Positions 54,568 to 61,983 of a DNA stretch of 64,000 nt are shown here, one piece after another. The number at the start of each line of letters is the position of its first letter. Positions within the stretch are counted from its first letter, which is position 1. A program made the translations under genes and the position numbers. This DNA is from Flavobacterium aeripolare (GTDB lineage Bacteria; Bacteroidota; Bacteroidia; Flavobacteriales; Flavobacteriaceae). The notes beneath the pieces were generated by a model. It saw nothing but the letters and a program-made list of their open reading frames with translations, searched no databases and was not told the origin of the DNA. Location: contig NZ_JABSNL010000011.1 of assembly GCF_013294025.1 (NCBI RefSeq), positions 1-64,000 of the forward strand, in the 5' to 3' direction.

Positions 54568-54636
54568 ATGCAAAAAACCACTACTACAGGAATGTTCACT
54601 AAAAATTTAGGCCAGCAAATTAAAAAGTATAAATAA
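54568..54636 (+). CDS. Possible 22-residue small ORF after the PL6 gene
   Basis: ATG at 54568 opens MQKTTTTGMFTKNLGQQIKK followed by YK and TAA. The basic, hydroxyl-rich sequence looks more like coding than random text, but no ribosome-binding site or -7 box is clear and its 3' end overlaps a terminator stem. It could equally be part of a small RNA. Confidence 0.25.
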   Translation: MQKTTTTGMFTKNLGQQIKKYK

Positions 54637-54663
54637 GTACCTTTTAATTTGCTAGCTTTTTTT
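54614..54663 (+). terminator. Terminator after the PL6 gene
   Basis: AGCAAATTAAAAAGTA (54614-54629) pairs with TACCTTTTAATTTGCT (54638-54653) with one mismatch, followed by AGCTTTTTTT. It ends the PL6 transcript and the small ORF. Confidence 0.8.
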
Positions 54664-54678
54664 ATTTCAATAACTATT

Positions 54679-55218
54679 TTATGCTCTTGTGATTTCGTGA
54701 CCTACAAACTCTTCGAGCGCAGCAAACATATCGTCTACAGAAAGTACTTCGGTATCAGGATGCGCTAGTAAGAAAGCAGCGTTCAATTGTACTAAGTTCT
54801 CTTCAATTTCAAAAAAAGTATCGTTGTTTAATAAATCTCTTATTGGATTCACCCCTTCTAACTTTCCTTTAAAAAACTTCTCTCTTTTAACAGAGCTCAT
54901 TAATTTCACCTTCTTGCATTGTTGCTGAAATAACTCCAAATGCTTTTCGGCTCCTAACAATTGCAAACCCTCCTCAATTAGCTCGTTTAGTTCTAGATTC
55001 CATTTTGAATTATAAACAAACTGAGCAAAATTACCTTCGGTGCATTGTGAAGTATAGTAATCTAAATAGTAACTCATTAATGCATCTTCATGAATTAAAT
55101 CGTCGTCGATTTTCTCCTCACGCATTAGGTTGATTACTGATATATTAGAGTTGATAATGTCTTGTGGGTTTTCGCTAGTAGCGGCCGTTTCTGAAATAAT
55201 TATTTTTCCGAATTCCAT
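54679..55218 (-). CDS. DMP19/DUF4375-like protein
   Basis: A 179-residue acidic soluble protein, mostly helical. ALMSYYLDYYTSQCTEGNFA near residue 48 and the FVYNSKWNLELNELIEEGLQ stretch that follows resemble DMP19-like (DUF4375) proteins, a family with a DNA-mimic founding member; family assignment is by eye. No known role in Flavobacterium. Single gene, no near neighbour in the same operon. Confidence 0.6.
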   Translation of the reverse strand: MEFGKIIISETAATSENPQDIINSNISVINLMREEKIDDDLIHEDALMSYYLDYYTSQCTEGNFAQFVYNSKWNLELNELIEEGLQLLGAEKHLELFQQQCKKVKLMSSVKREKFFKGKLEGVNPIRDLLNNDTFFEIEENLVQLNAAFLLAHPDTEVLSVDDMFAALEEFVGHEITRA

Positions 55219-55261
55219 TTGAATGTTGTTTAATGAATTGATGACAAATTTCGCTTATTTA

Positions 55262-55294
55262 CTACAGATTTTATACAGATTAACGCAATTTTTT
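55262..55294. repeat. Solo CAGATT-type repeat
   Basis: CTACAGATTTTATACAGATT and TAACGCAATT are units like those flanking the GxxExxY gene. It lies just upstream of the hairpin at 55296. Confidence 0.4.
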
Positions 55295-55295
55295 T

Positions 55296-55340
55296 AGCAA
55301 CATGTCATTGCAACCAAGGAAGCAATCCCAGCATGTTGCT
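55296..55340. repeat. Hairpin element with a CATTGC...GAAGCAATC core
   Basis: AGCAACATG (55296-55304) and CATGTTGCT (55332-55340) are perfect inverted arms. The core CATTGCAACCAAGGAAGCAA resembles the widespread CATTGCGAGGnACGAAGCAATC repeat seen in several phyla, here degenerate. Confidence 0.5.
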
Positions 55341-55358
55341 TTACTAAATTAAAGAAAC

Positions 55359-55517
55359 CTATTGCTCACTATTCTTTTGTTGATTCATTTTAGTAACAAG
55401 CGCTTTTATGCGTAACGCTTTTTCTTTCTTTTCTTCCTGCAGTTTGGCCTTCTTACGATTAAGCAGTTTAGTATGCAAAGCTTTGTTTTTAGTGTTTTTT
55501 TCGGGTCCTTTTGCCAT
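55359..55517 (-). CDS. Small basic protein (52 aa), paralogue of 56126-56242
   Basis: 52 residues, MAKGPEKNTKNKALHTKLLN then RKKAKLQEEKKEKALRIKAL and VTKMNQQKNSEQ: strongly basic, helical, no signal peptide. It is too short for many gene finders. It lies 3 nt after the stop of the 192-codon membrane-protein ORF (55521). Its first 20 residues differ from the other copy (56126-56242) at only two positions, and the DNA is closely similar, which supports both as real genes arising by duplication. Function unknown; nucleic-acid binding is a guess from charge. Confidence 0.65.
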   Translation of the reverse strand: MAKGPEKNTKNKALHTKLLNRKKAKLQEEKKEKALRIKALVTKMNQQKNSEQ

Positions 55518-55520
55518 GGT

Positions 55521-56069
55521 TTACAATTTCAAAAACTCTTCATTTAATTTATTAACATGCGTGTTATATGATTCGATGTACTTATCTAGTTCTTTCAAAT
55601 TAGTGAATTTCGATATGAAGTGAGGATGCTTTTTAATAATAAGTATAATTCTTAAAAGTTCAACTGGGAGTCTTTCTCTTACGATGAGAATTGAGTCTAA
55701 ATTTCTATGAAAGCTGACGTGAAATTTATTTAAAAAAACTCTGATTGGAATATATTTACCATTCATAACTACTTCAACATTTTCATCGATTACAACACAT
55801 TTCAATCTGTTTATTTCGCTCTTCCTGTTAAGAATAAATACTATATCATTATTCAAAATTCGTTTTAATACTCTAGATTTCTTGTGTTCTGGTAAATAAA
55901 CATTTATATAATAAAACATATAGCCAGCTATATATGCTAATGATAAATTGTATATTGTCATTTCTAATTTATCTGAATTATCAATAATTGATGGAAACTT
56001 ATAAGGAATATAGTCTATCCAGAAAATTATAAATATTGATAGTATCAAAATATTATCTATTTTTTTCAT
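55521..56069 (-). CDS. Hypothetical membrane protein between the two small basic genes
   Basis: About 182 residues from the ATG at 56069 (MKKIDNILILSIFIIFWIDY); the ATG at 56099 is 10 codons earlier and less convincing. Two predicted membrane helices (about 5-22 and 38-58) precede a soluble basic domain rich in Ile, Lys and Asn. No family recognised. The gene is markedly A+T-rich compared with its neighbours and sits between near-identical small genes, which suggests that it came in with a duplication. Confidence 0.6.
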   Translation of the reverse strand: MKKIDNILILSIFIIFWIDYIPYKFPSIIDNSDKLEMTIYNLSLAYIAGYMFYYINVYLPEHKKSRVLKRILNNDIVFILNRKSEINRLKCVVIDENVEVVMNGKYIPIRVFLNKFHVSFHRNLDSILIVRERLPVELLRIILIIKKHPHFISKFTNLKELDKYIESYNTHVNKLNEEFLKL

Positions 56070-56125
56070 TTTACAATTATATTTTATTTTAGCAATCATT
56101 TCTAACGAAATTAGTTTTAATTTTT

Positions 56126-56242
56126 TTATTGATTCACTTTGGTCACTAATACTTTTAAGCGCAGGTTTTTAGCTTTCTTAAGATTAAGCAGTTTAGTATG
56201 CAAAGCTTTGTCTCTAGTATTTTTTTCGGGTCCTTTTGCCAT
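56126..56242 (-). CDS. Small basic protein (38 aa), paralogue of 55359-55517
   Basis: 38 residues: MAKGPEKNTRDKALHTKLLN then LKKAKNLRLKVLVTKVNQ. It is colinear with the 52-residue copy, except that a lysine-glutamate segment (residues 26-35 of the larger protein) is missing. Preceded by a -7 box at 56300-56307, so it is the first gene of a three-gene leftward unit with the membrane protein and the second copy. Confidence 0.6.
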   Translation of the reverse strand: MAKGPEKNTRDKALHTKLLNLKKAKNLRLKVLVTKVNQ

Positions 56243-56669
56243 GGCGTGTTGGTATCAAAATTTGAACTGAATTGTGTAGCAATAATTATTGTTTTTTGGC
56301 AAAGATAAAACAACACACTCATTAAAGAACAAAAACCGATATCAAACAAATTTTAGAAATAGATAGAGCTGTTTTTATGGGAAGATTATTCGAAATATAC
56401 TTTCGTTGAAAATCGAAACATTACTGATACTATTAACTGTATTAAAAGTATAAGACAACATGACTTCAAAAGTGTTTTACACTCGAATTTTACTCGTATT
56501 TATAACTGATAAGAAAAGATTATTTATTTGAAATTAAAAAACATTATCTGACGGTCAAACCTTTACAGAAATACTGAAAATTTATCAGCTATCGCGAGTC
56601 ATTGCTATTAGTTTTTGTCCCAAATAACACTATATTTACGCCTTGGAAGCAGTTCGTTCTGCCATTACT
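56243..56669. other. 427-nt gap before tRNA-Trp
   Basis: It holds the promoter of the small-gene unit at its left end and a TATATTTA box-like sequence near 56631, about 30 nt before tRNA-Trp. No ORF or clear repeat is seen in the middle. Confidence 0.5.
56300..56307 (-). promoter_or_regulatory. -7 promoter box of the small-gene unit
   Basis: On the minus strand TATCTTTG matches TAnnTTTG, about 58 nt before the ATG at 56242. Confidence 0.5.
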
Positions 56670-56740
56670 ACGGGCGTAGTTCAAGGGTAGAATAGCGGTC
56701 TCCAAAACCGTTGATGGGGGTTCGAATCCCTCCGCCCGTG
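56670..56740 (+). tRNA. tRNA-Trp (anticodon CCA)
   Basis: It starts ACGGGCGTAGTTCAAGGG and ends CCGCCCGTG. The acceptor stem ACGGGCG/CGCCCGT and T-arm GGGGGTTCGAATCCC are clear, and the anticodon loop CTCCAAA gives CCA. The discriminator base is G and CCA is not encoded. Confidence 0.95.
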
Positions 56741-56759
56741 CAAGCAAGTTTTAAACAAC

Positions 56760-56791
56760 AAAGTCTAAGGATTATTCCTTAGACTTTTTTA
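56760..56791 (+). terminator. Terminator of tRNA-Trp
   Basis: AAAGTCTAAGG and CCTTAGACTTT form a stem followed by TTTT, 20 nt after the tRNA. Confidence 0.85.
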
Positions 56792-56880
56792 TTTAAATCA
56801 AAAAACGCTGCTACATTTAATGCACACTCTGCACATAATAAATAAGTAAAGAACGTAAAGAAAAATTGATACACAGCTAT

Positions 56881-57282
56881 CTAATCTACACGCCTAATTA
56901 TTTGATATGCTTTCGTTTTAGCATTTTTCTTGCATCTTATTCTCTGATAAAAATAAAATAGCATACCACCTATAAAATACAGCGCAACATCAAGCCAATC
57001 TGAAGTATACCTGGTGTTGGTTCTAGGTAAATAATATTCGAAAAATACTGCGTAATAACTCGATAAAATAAAGATAAAACCAAAAGGTAGTATAAACTGA
57101 GGTTCATTTTTAAGTTTTCGAACAATAAATGTCAATGCTCCAAAAACTAGCGGCATACAAAGCAAATCATTCAAATAGTTATTCACTACTAGCGGTAGAG
57201 CAATTGTCAACTTTTGCAGCACGTAGATACTAGCAGCAATAACAAACATCAAACTATAGAGAATTTTAGAAAGCATATTCAT
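56881..57282 (-). CDS. Small integral membrane protein
   Basis: 133 residues with four predicted helices (about 6-25, 38-57, 63-82, 98-115) and a lysine-rich C-terminus. The stretch NNYLNDLLCMPLVFGALTFI and YYAVFFEYYLPRTNTRYTSD near residue 75 are typical of a flavobacterial family sometimes annotated as magnesium-citrate transporter, an annotation I do not trust. Single gene; the next gene upstream (57362-57679) starts 80 nt before it in the same direction. Confidence 0.7.
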   Translation of the reverse strand: MNMLSKILYSLMFVIAASIYVLQKLTIALPLVVNNYLNDLLCMPLVFGALTFIVRKLKNEPQFILPFGFIFILSSYYAVFFEYYLPRTNTRYTSDWLDVALYFIGGMLFYFYQRIRCKKNAKTKAYQIIRRVD

Positions 57283-57361
57283 TCTTTTATTTTAAAATAA
57301 GAAAAAATAATTAAAAATTTTAAAACCTATTTTGACCGAACACATTCCAATATAATCTATT

Positions 57362-57679
57362 TTATCCTGCAGCAGCTGCTACAATTAAAGAAATTAGCGC
57401 TCCAAATATCAAAGCAAAAAACAACCAAATATAATAACCTCCTTGAAAAATTAAGCGTATTAATACGTTAGAATGTTCCGTTCCATTTTTTAGAAAAGTT
57501 TCGATTTTACTAGGTTCTTTTTTGAGGCTTGCTTTTAATTTAGCTTTTTTAGTAAATTCAAGTTCGCGCTCTAATTTTCTTCTAGCCACTACATCTAACA
57601 GGGCACCACAGTTGCTGCAAAATGCTGCGTTTAAATTAATTGTGCCACATTCTGGACATGTAATGTAACTTTTATTCAT
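57362..57679 (-). CDS. Zinc-ribbon membrane protein
   Basis: 105 residues. The N-terminus is a double-CxxC zinc ribbon, CPECGTINLNAAFCSNCG (residues 8-25). A basic linker (RRKLERELEFTKKAKLKASL) leads to a C-terminal membrane helix pair (about 78-103). This is the usual zinc_ribbon_2 plus membrane anchor layout; function unknown. Divergent from metG. Confidence 0.75.
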   Translation of the reverse strand: MNKSYITCPECGTINLNAAFCSNCGALLDVVARRKLERELEFTKKAKLKASLKKEPSKIETFLKNGTEHSNVLIRLIFQGGYYIWLFFALIFGALISLIVAAAAG

Positions 57680-57894
57680 AGGAATCTGCTTTGTTGAGTT
57701 AGTGTAAAAAGTTTAATGGGCACTAAAATAATTCTAGTTTAAAATTTCACCTAAGCTCTTTAATACTATATCTTTTATTCAAAGTTACTAAATTTTAATA
57801 GTTTACTCGAATTCAAGGTTCCCAATAAAATTCGCAAAATACATTTTCATGCGAGTACAGACAAGTGGCGACTTGTCCCTATGATAAAAAATCT

Positions 57895-57902
57895 TATTTT
57901 TG
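57895..57902 (+). promoter_or_regulatory. -7 promoter box of metG
   Basis: TATTTTTG matches TAnnTTTG. It lies inside the longer ORF (start 57881) and so sets the real start at 57944. Confidence 0.6.
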
Positions 57903-57943
57903 CAGCTCGTTCCGAATTAATTTCAGAATCTAAAAATAATTTT

Positions 57944-60040
57944 ATGATACAGAATCCAAAAAGATATACGATTACGGCGGCATTGCCTTATACTAACGGT
58001 CCTATTCACATTGGCCATTTGGCAGGTGTTTATGTGCCTTCTGATATTTACTCTCGTTACCTGAGATTGCAAGGTAGAGACGTTTTGTTTGTTTGCGGAA
58101 GTGACGAACATGGTGTTGCTATTTCGATGAAAGCAAAAAAAGAAGGAATTACTCCGCAAGAAGTAATTGACAAGTATGATGGTATTATTCGTAAATCGTT
58201 TATTGATTTTGGAATCTCATTTGATAATTACTCGAGAACTTCGGCTAAAATTCATCATGATACGGCTCAAGATTTTTTCAAAAAATTATATGAACAAGGT
58301 GATTTTATCGAGCAAGTGACCGAACAATTATATGATGCAAAAGCAGATCAGTTTTTGGCTGACCGTTTTGTAACAGGAACTTGCCCTAAATGTGGCAACG
58401 AAGAAGCCTACGGTGATCAATGCGAAAAATGTGGATCGACTCTAAACGCTACCGACTTAATCAACCCAAAATCGACTATTACTGGAGAAACGCCAATTAT
58501 GAAATCAACGAAACACTGGTTTTTACCTTTGGATCGTTACGAAGATTTCTTGAAAGAGTGGATTTTAGTAGGACATAAAAGCGACTGGAAACCCAATGTT
58601 TACGGACAAGTAAAATCGTGGATTGATAGCGGTCTTGAGCCTCGTGCAGTAACACGTGACTTGGATTGGGGAATTGACGTTCCTGTTCCTGGTGCCGAAG
58701 GAAAAAAATTGTATGTATGGTTTGATGCGCCTATTGGGTACATCTCGGCATCTAAAGAGTGGGCTTTGCGCGAAGGAAAAGAATGGGAACCGTACTGGAA
58801 AGATCAAGACACTAAGTTGGTTCACTTTATAGGGAAAGACAATATTGTTTTTCACTGTGTGATTTTCCCAGCGATGCTAAAAGCCGAAGGAAGCTATATT
58901 TTGCCAGACAACGTGCCTGCAAATGAGTTCTTGAACTTAGAAGGAAACAAATTATCAACGTCTAAAAACTGGGCGGTTTGGTTGCACGAATATTTAGAAG
59001 AATTTCCAAATCAGCAAGATGTTTTGCGTTATGCATTGACATCAAACGCACCTGAAACTAAGGATAATGATTTTACTTGGAAAGATTTTCAAGCTAGAAA
59101 CAACAATGAATTAGTAGCTATTTATGGGAATTTCATTAATCGTGTAGTAGTTTTAACTAATAAATATTATAATGGGGTTGTTCCAACTCCAATCCCCCTA
59201 ACCCCCGAAGGGGGAATGACCGAGTTTACGGAAGTAGATTTGCAAACGTTGGCGGAATTAAAAGCGTATCCCGCGGTGATTTCGAGTTCGATTGAGCGTT
59301 ACCGTTTTAGAGAAGCGTTAGGAGAATTGATGAATGTAGCCCGACTTGGAAACAAATACTTGGCTGATGAAGAGCCTTGGAAAATGATAAAAACGGATGA
59401 AGCGCGTGTAAAAACACAAATGTATGTAGCATTACAAATTGCCGCAGCTTTGAGTTCGCTTTGTGAGCCATTCCTACCATTTACAGCAACTAAATTGTCT
59501 CGAATATTAAAAATCGAGAGTCCATTGAATTGGAACACGATTGCAGAAACTTCGGATCTATTGCCAGCAGGTCACCAAGTAGGAGAAGCGGAATTATTGT
59601 TTGCTAAAATTGAAGATGAAGAAATTCAGAAACAAATTGACAAACTAGAAGCAACAAAAACAGCTAACATCGCTGAGAATGCAAGCCCGATAGCTATCGC
59701 GGCACAAAAAGAAGCGATTCAATTTGATGATTTCGCCAAGATGGATATTCGAGTAGGAACAATTCTTGAAGCAGAAAAAATGCCAAAGGCAAACAAGCTT
59801 TTGATATTAAAAGTAGACACCGGAATTGACGTTCGTACGATCGTATCAGGAATTGCAGAGAGTTTTAAACCTGAAGATATCATTGGAAAAAAAGTAACTG
59901 TTTTGGTCAACCTAGCTCCAAGAAACTTACGTGGTGTAGAAAGTCAAGGAATGATTTTGATGACCACCAATGCTGATGGAAAACTAGTTTTTGTTAATCC
60001 AGATACTGATGGTGTTGCAAATGGTGAAACAATAAACTAA
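57944..60040 (+). CDS. metG: Methionine-tRNA ligase
   Basis: Charges initiator and elongator tRNA-Met. From ATG 57944: the HIGH motif [10 protein letters not shown] near residue 20, the zinc knuckle [20 protein letters not shown] (about 147-166), the KMSKS-type LSTSKNW (about 340), an anticodon-binding helical domain, and a C-terminal tRNA-binding domain ([20 protein letters not shown], about 590-610). About 698 residues. Two palindromic sequences lie in frame in the ORF: 59194-59214, coding IPLTPEGG, and 59688-59699, in the linker before the tRNA-binding domain. Upstream ORF sequence to 57881 is excluded by the -7 box. Confidence 0.96.
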   Translation: MIQNPKRYTITAALPYTNGPIHIGHLAGVYVPSDIYSRYLRLQGRDVLFVCGSDEHGVAISMKAKKEGITPQEVIDKYDGIIRKSFIDFGISFDNYSRTSAKIHHDTAQDFFKKLYEQGDFIEQVTEQLYDAKADQFLADRFVTGTCPKCGNEEAYGDQCEKCGSTLNATDLINPKSTITGETPIMKSTKHWFLPLDRYEDFLKEWILVGHKSDWKPNVYGQVKSWIDSGLEPRAVTRDLDWGIDVPVPGAEGKKLYVWFDAPIGYISASKEWALREGKEWEPYWKDQDTKLVHFIGKDNIVFHCVIFPAMLKAEGSYILPDNVPANEFLNLEGNKLSTSKNWAVWLHEYLEEFPNQQDVLRYALTSNAPETKDNDFTWKDFQARNNNELVAIYGNFINRVVVLTNKYYNGVVPTPIPLTPEGGMTEFTEVDLQTLAELKAYPAVISSSIERYRFREALGELMNVARLGNKYLADEEPWKMIKTDEARVKTQMYVALQIAAALSSLCEPFLPFTATKLSRILKIESPLNWNTIAETSDLLPAGHQVGEAELLFAKIEDEEIQKQIDKLEATKTANIAENASPIAIAAQKEAIQFDDFAKMDIRVGTILEAEKMPKANKLLILKVDTGIDVRTIVSGIAESFKPEDIIGKKVTVLVNLAPRNLRGVESQGMILMTTNADGKLVFVNPDTDGVANGETIN
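59194..59214. repeat. In-frame palindromic repeat inside metG (first)
   Basis: CCCCCTAACCCCCGAAGGGG plus one G contains the hairpin CCCCC-GAA-GGGGG. It is far more G+C-rich than the surrounding gene. It codes for residues of about 417-424 (PLTPEGG). Confidence 0.55.
59688..59699. repeat. In-frame palindrome inside metG (second)
   Basis: CGATAGCTATCG is a perfect 12-nt palindrome; with the preceding AGCC it resembles the TAGCCCnGATAGC head of the A/B/C repeat family. It codes for part of [10 protein letters not shown], about residue 581. Confidence 0.4.
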
Positions 60041-60060
60041 GCCCCCAAACATACTAAACT

Positions 60061-60108
60061 GAATTTCACTAATTTACACTAATACTTAGTAGTAATTTAG
60101 TGAAATTC
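60061..60108. terminator. Inverted repeat after metG
   Basis: GAATTTCACTAA (60061-60072) and TTAGTGAAATTC (60097-60108) are perfect 12-nt arms, followed by GTGTTTTT. It may terminate metG. The spacer TTACACTAATACTTAG repeats the ACTAAT unit, so it may also belong to a dispersed repeat family. Confidence 0.5.
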
Positions 60109-60135
60109 GTGTTTTTAATCCATAAAAACAAAAAC

Positions 60136-61041
60136 ATGATCAACGCCAAACCGAGATTAGCATTAGCTTTTGGAATTTTATGCATTTCCATTTTTCCAAT
60201 CTTGGTTAAATTGAGACTTACACCAGGATTGATTTCGGCATTTTATAGAATGGCAATTGCTTTTTCTATACTACTTCCCTATATGCTTGTTACTAAAAAA
60301 TTTAAGCTTCCTGAGACAAAACACCTGCTACTAGCTATATTATGTGGTGTGCTATTTGCTTCAGATGTTGCGGTTTGGAATATTGCCATTCAAGAATCAA
60401 GTGCTACACAAGCATCGTTACTTACTAATTTATCGCCTTTATGGGTGGGAATAATATCTTACGTTTTTTTAAAAATAAAGCCTGCAACTAATTTCTGGAT
60501 TGGAACTACAGTAGCTTTATTTGGGATGGCAATGCTAGTAGGATTCAAATTTTTCTTAGAATTAGATTTTGACAATGCATTTATCTTAGCCGTGTTATCA
60601 GGAATATTTTACTCCATCTATTTATTGGTAAGTAAAAAAGCGCTTACTCATATCGATGTACTTTCATTTATGACCATTAGCTTGCTGGCTTCTTCTGTAT
60701 ACCTAGCAATTGCTTGCTTAATAATGAACGAACCTTTTAGTGGTTTTTCAAATATGGGTTGGTTTGTACTATTTCTTCAAGCAGTAGTTTGTCAATTAAT
60801 GGCATGGCTATCGATAAGTTATGCTACTCAGCACATGCGACCTACAAGAGTATCGCTGAGTTTACTAGGACAAGCAGTATTGACCTCAATATTAGCTTGG
60901 TTATTTCTAGACGAAAAAATCACTCTCAATATGATTATAGGCGGAGTTATTTTGTTAATCGGGATTAGAATCACGTTCTATGCTAAGACACTTTCGATAA
61001 AAAATCTTAAATCAAAAAATCCAGCTGATACAGCACAATAA
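60136..61041 (+). CDS. EamA-family (DMT) transporter
   Basis: About 301 residues with ten predicted membrane helices in two repeated halves, each an EamA domain (about 5-135 and 150-285). Signatures are SAFYRMAIAFSILLPYM near residue 32 and LLTNLSPLWVGIISYVFL in the first half, with RVSLSLLGQAVLTSILAW in the second. It is an inner-membrane exporter of a small metabolite; the substrate cannot be told. The GTG ORF start at 60100 falls in the arm of the inverted repeat, so the ATG at 60136 (MINAKPRLALAFG) is used. The HAD gene follows after 7 nt. Confidence 0.88.
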   Translation: MINAKPRLALAFGILCISIFPILVKLRLTPGLISAFYRMAIAFSILLPYMLVTKKFKLPETKHLLLAILCGVLFASDVAVWNIAIQESSATQASLLTNLSPLWVGIISYVFLKIKPATNFWIGTTVALFGMAMLVGFKFFLELDFDNAFILAVLSGIFYSIYLLVSKKALTHIDVLSFMTISLLASSVYLAIACLIMNEPFSGFSNMGWFVLFLQAVVCQLMAWLSISYATQHMRPTRVSLSLLGQAVLTSILAWLFLDEKITLNMIIGGVILLIGIRITFYAKTLSIKNLKSKNPADTAQ

Positions 61042-61048
61042 AAAATAT

Positions 61049-61738
61049 ATGAACCAAATTAAAGTTATAGCATTTGACGCTGATGATACCTTATTTGTAA
61101 ATGAGACCTACTTTGGTGAGGCCGAAGAAAAATTTTGCATTTTACTAAGCGATTATCTGTCACGACAAAGTATCGCACAGGAATTATACAGTACGCAAAT
61201 TGCTAATCTACCTACCTATGGCTACGGAATAAAAGGATACATATTATCAATGATTGAAGCCGCTATGAAAATTAGTAATTATAACTTACCCGCTCCATTC
61301 ATTAAAGAAATAATCGAATATGGAAAGGAACTAGCTCATAAGCCTATAGTACTGCTCGAAGGTGTCGAGGAAACGCTACAAGCTTTGCATGGAAAATACA
61401 AATTAGTTGTTGCGACAAAAGGAGATTTGCTCGACCAGCGCCGAAAACTACACAAATCAGGTTTGGGCAACTATTTTCACCATATAGAAGTCATGTCTGA
61501 CAAGAAAGAGCAAGACTATCTTGATTTGATAAACAGATTAGAAACCAGAGCAGATCAATTTTTCATGATTGGTAACTCCTTAAAGTCAGATATATTACCA
61601 GTTTTAAAATTGGGCGGCTCTGCTTTACATATACCATTCCTTACAACATGGGAACATGAGAAAATTGATCACGAAATTACACATCCCAACTTCTATACAG
61701 CCATAAATATTAAGGCAGTGTTAGAAATAGTACCGTAA
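61049..61738 (+). CDS. HAD-family phosphatase (YjjG-like)
   Basis: 229 residues. HAD motif I is FDADDTLFVNE (about 10-20), motif II is VVATKGDLLDQ (about 126-136), and motif IV is MIGNSLKSDILPVL (about 174-187); the cap domain lies between I and II. It resembles YjjG-type nucleotidases, though phosphoglycolate-like activity is equally possible. Starts 7 nt after the EamA gene, so one operon is likely, perhaps linking a small phosphorylated metabolite and its export. Confidence 0.85.
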   Translation: MNQIKVIAFDADDTLFVNETYFGEAEEKFCILLSDYLSRQSIAQELYSTQIANLPTYGYGIKGYILSMIEAAMKISNYNLPAPFIKEIIEYGKELAHKPIVLLEGVEETLQALHGKYKLVVATKGDLLDQRRKLHKSGLGNYFHHIEVMSDKKEQDYLDLINRLETRADQFFMIGNSLKSDILPVLKLGGSALHIPFLTTWEHEKIDHEITHPNFYTAINIKAVLEIVP

Positions 61739-61950
61739 TTGGCTGTTTTTTACGTTAAATTATTATAATTAATAAGATGATCTTTGTCTTTATTGATTTT
61801 AATCGAACTATTTTAAGCATTATATATATGATATTGATAATTATAGCCGTAAAATTTTGACAATATAATAGCTCTCAAAGCACTTTTGTAAAATTATACC
61901 TAAATATTACAATATTATGAGATTGAAATTTCTTATTAAACATTATGTCG

Positions 61951-61958
61951 TATTTTTG
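61951..61958 (+). promoter_or_regulatory. -7 promoter box of the OmpA-family gene
   Basis: TATTTTTG matches TAnnTTTG. It overlaps the longer ORF and excludes the start at 61945. Confidence 0.6.
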
Positions 61959-61983
61959 CTCGAAATTTAAAACCAGAAAAGAA

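Noticed and set aside
56881..57282. Magnesium-citrate transporter
   Set aside because: Four helices in 133 residues do not fit a secondary transporter; the protein is left as an unknown membrane protein.
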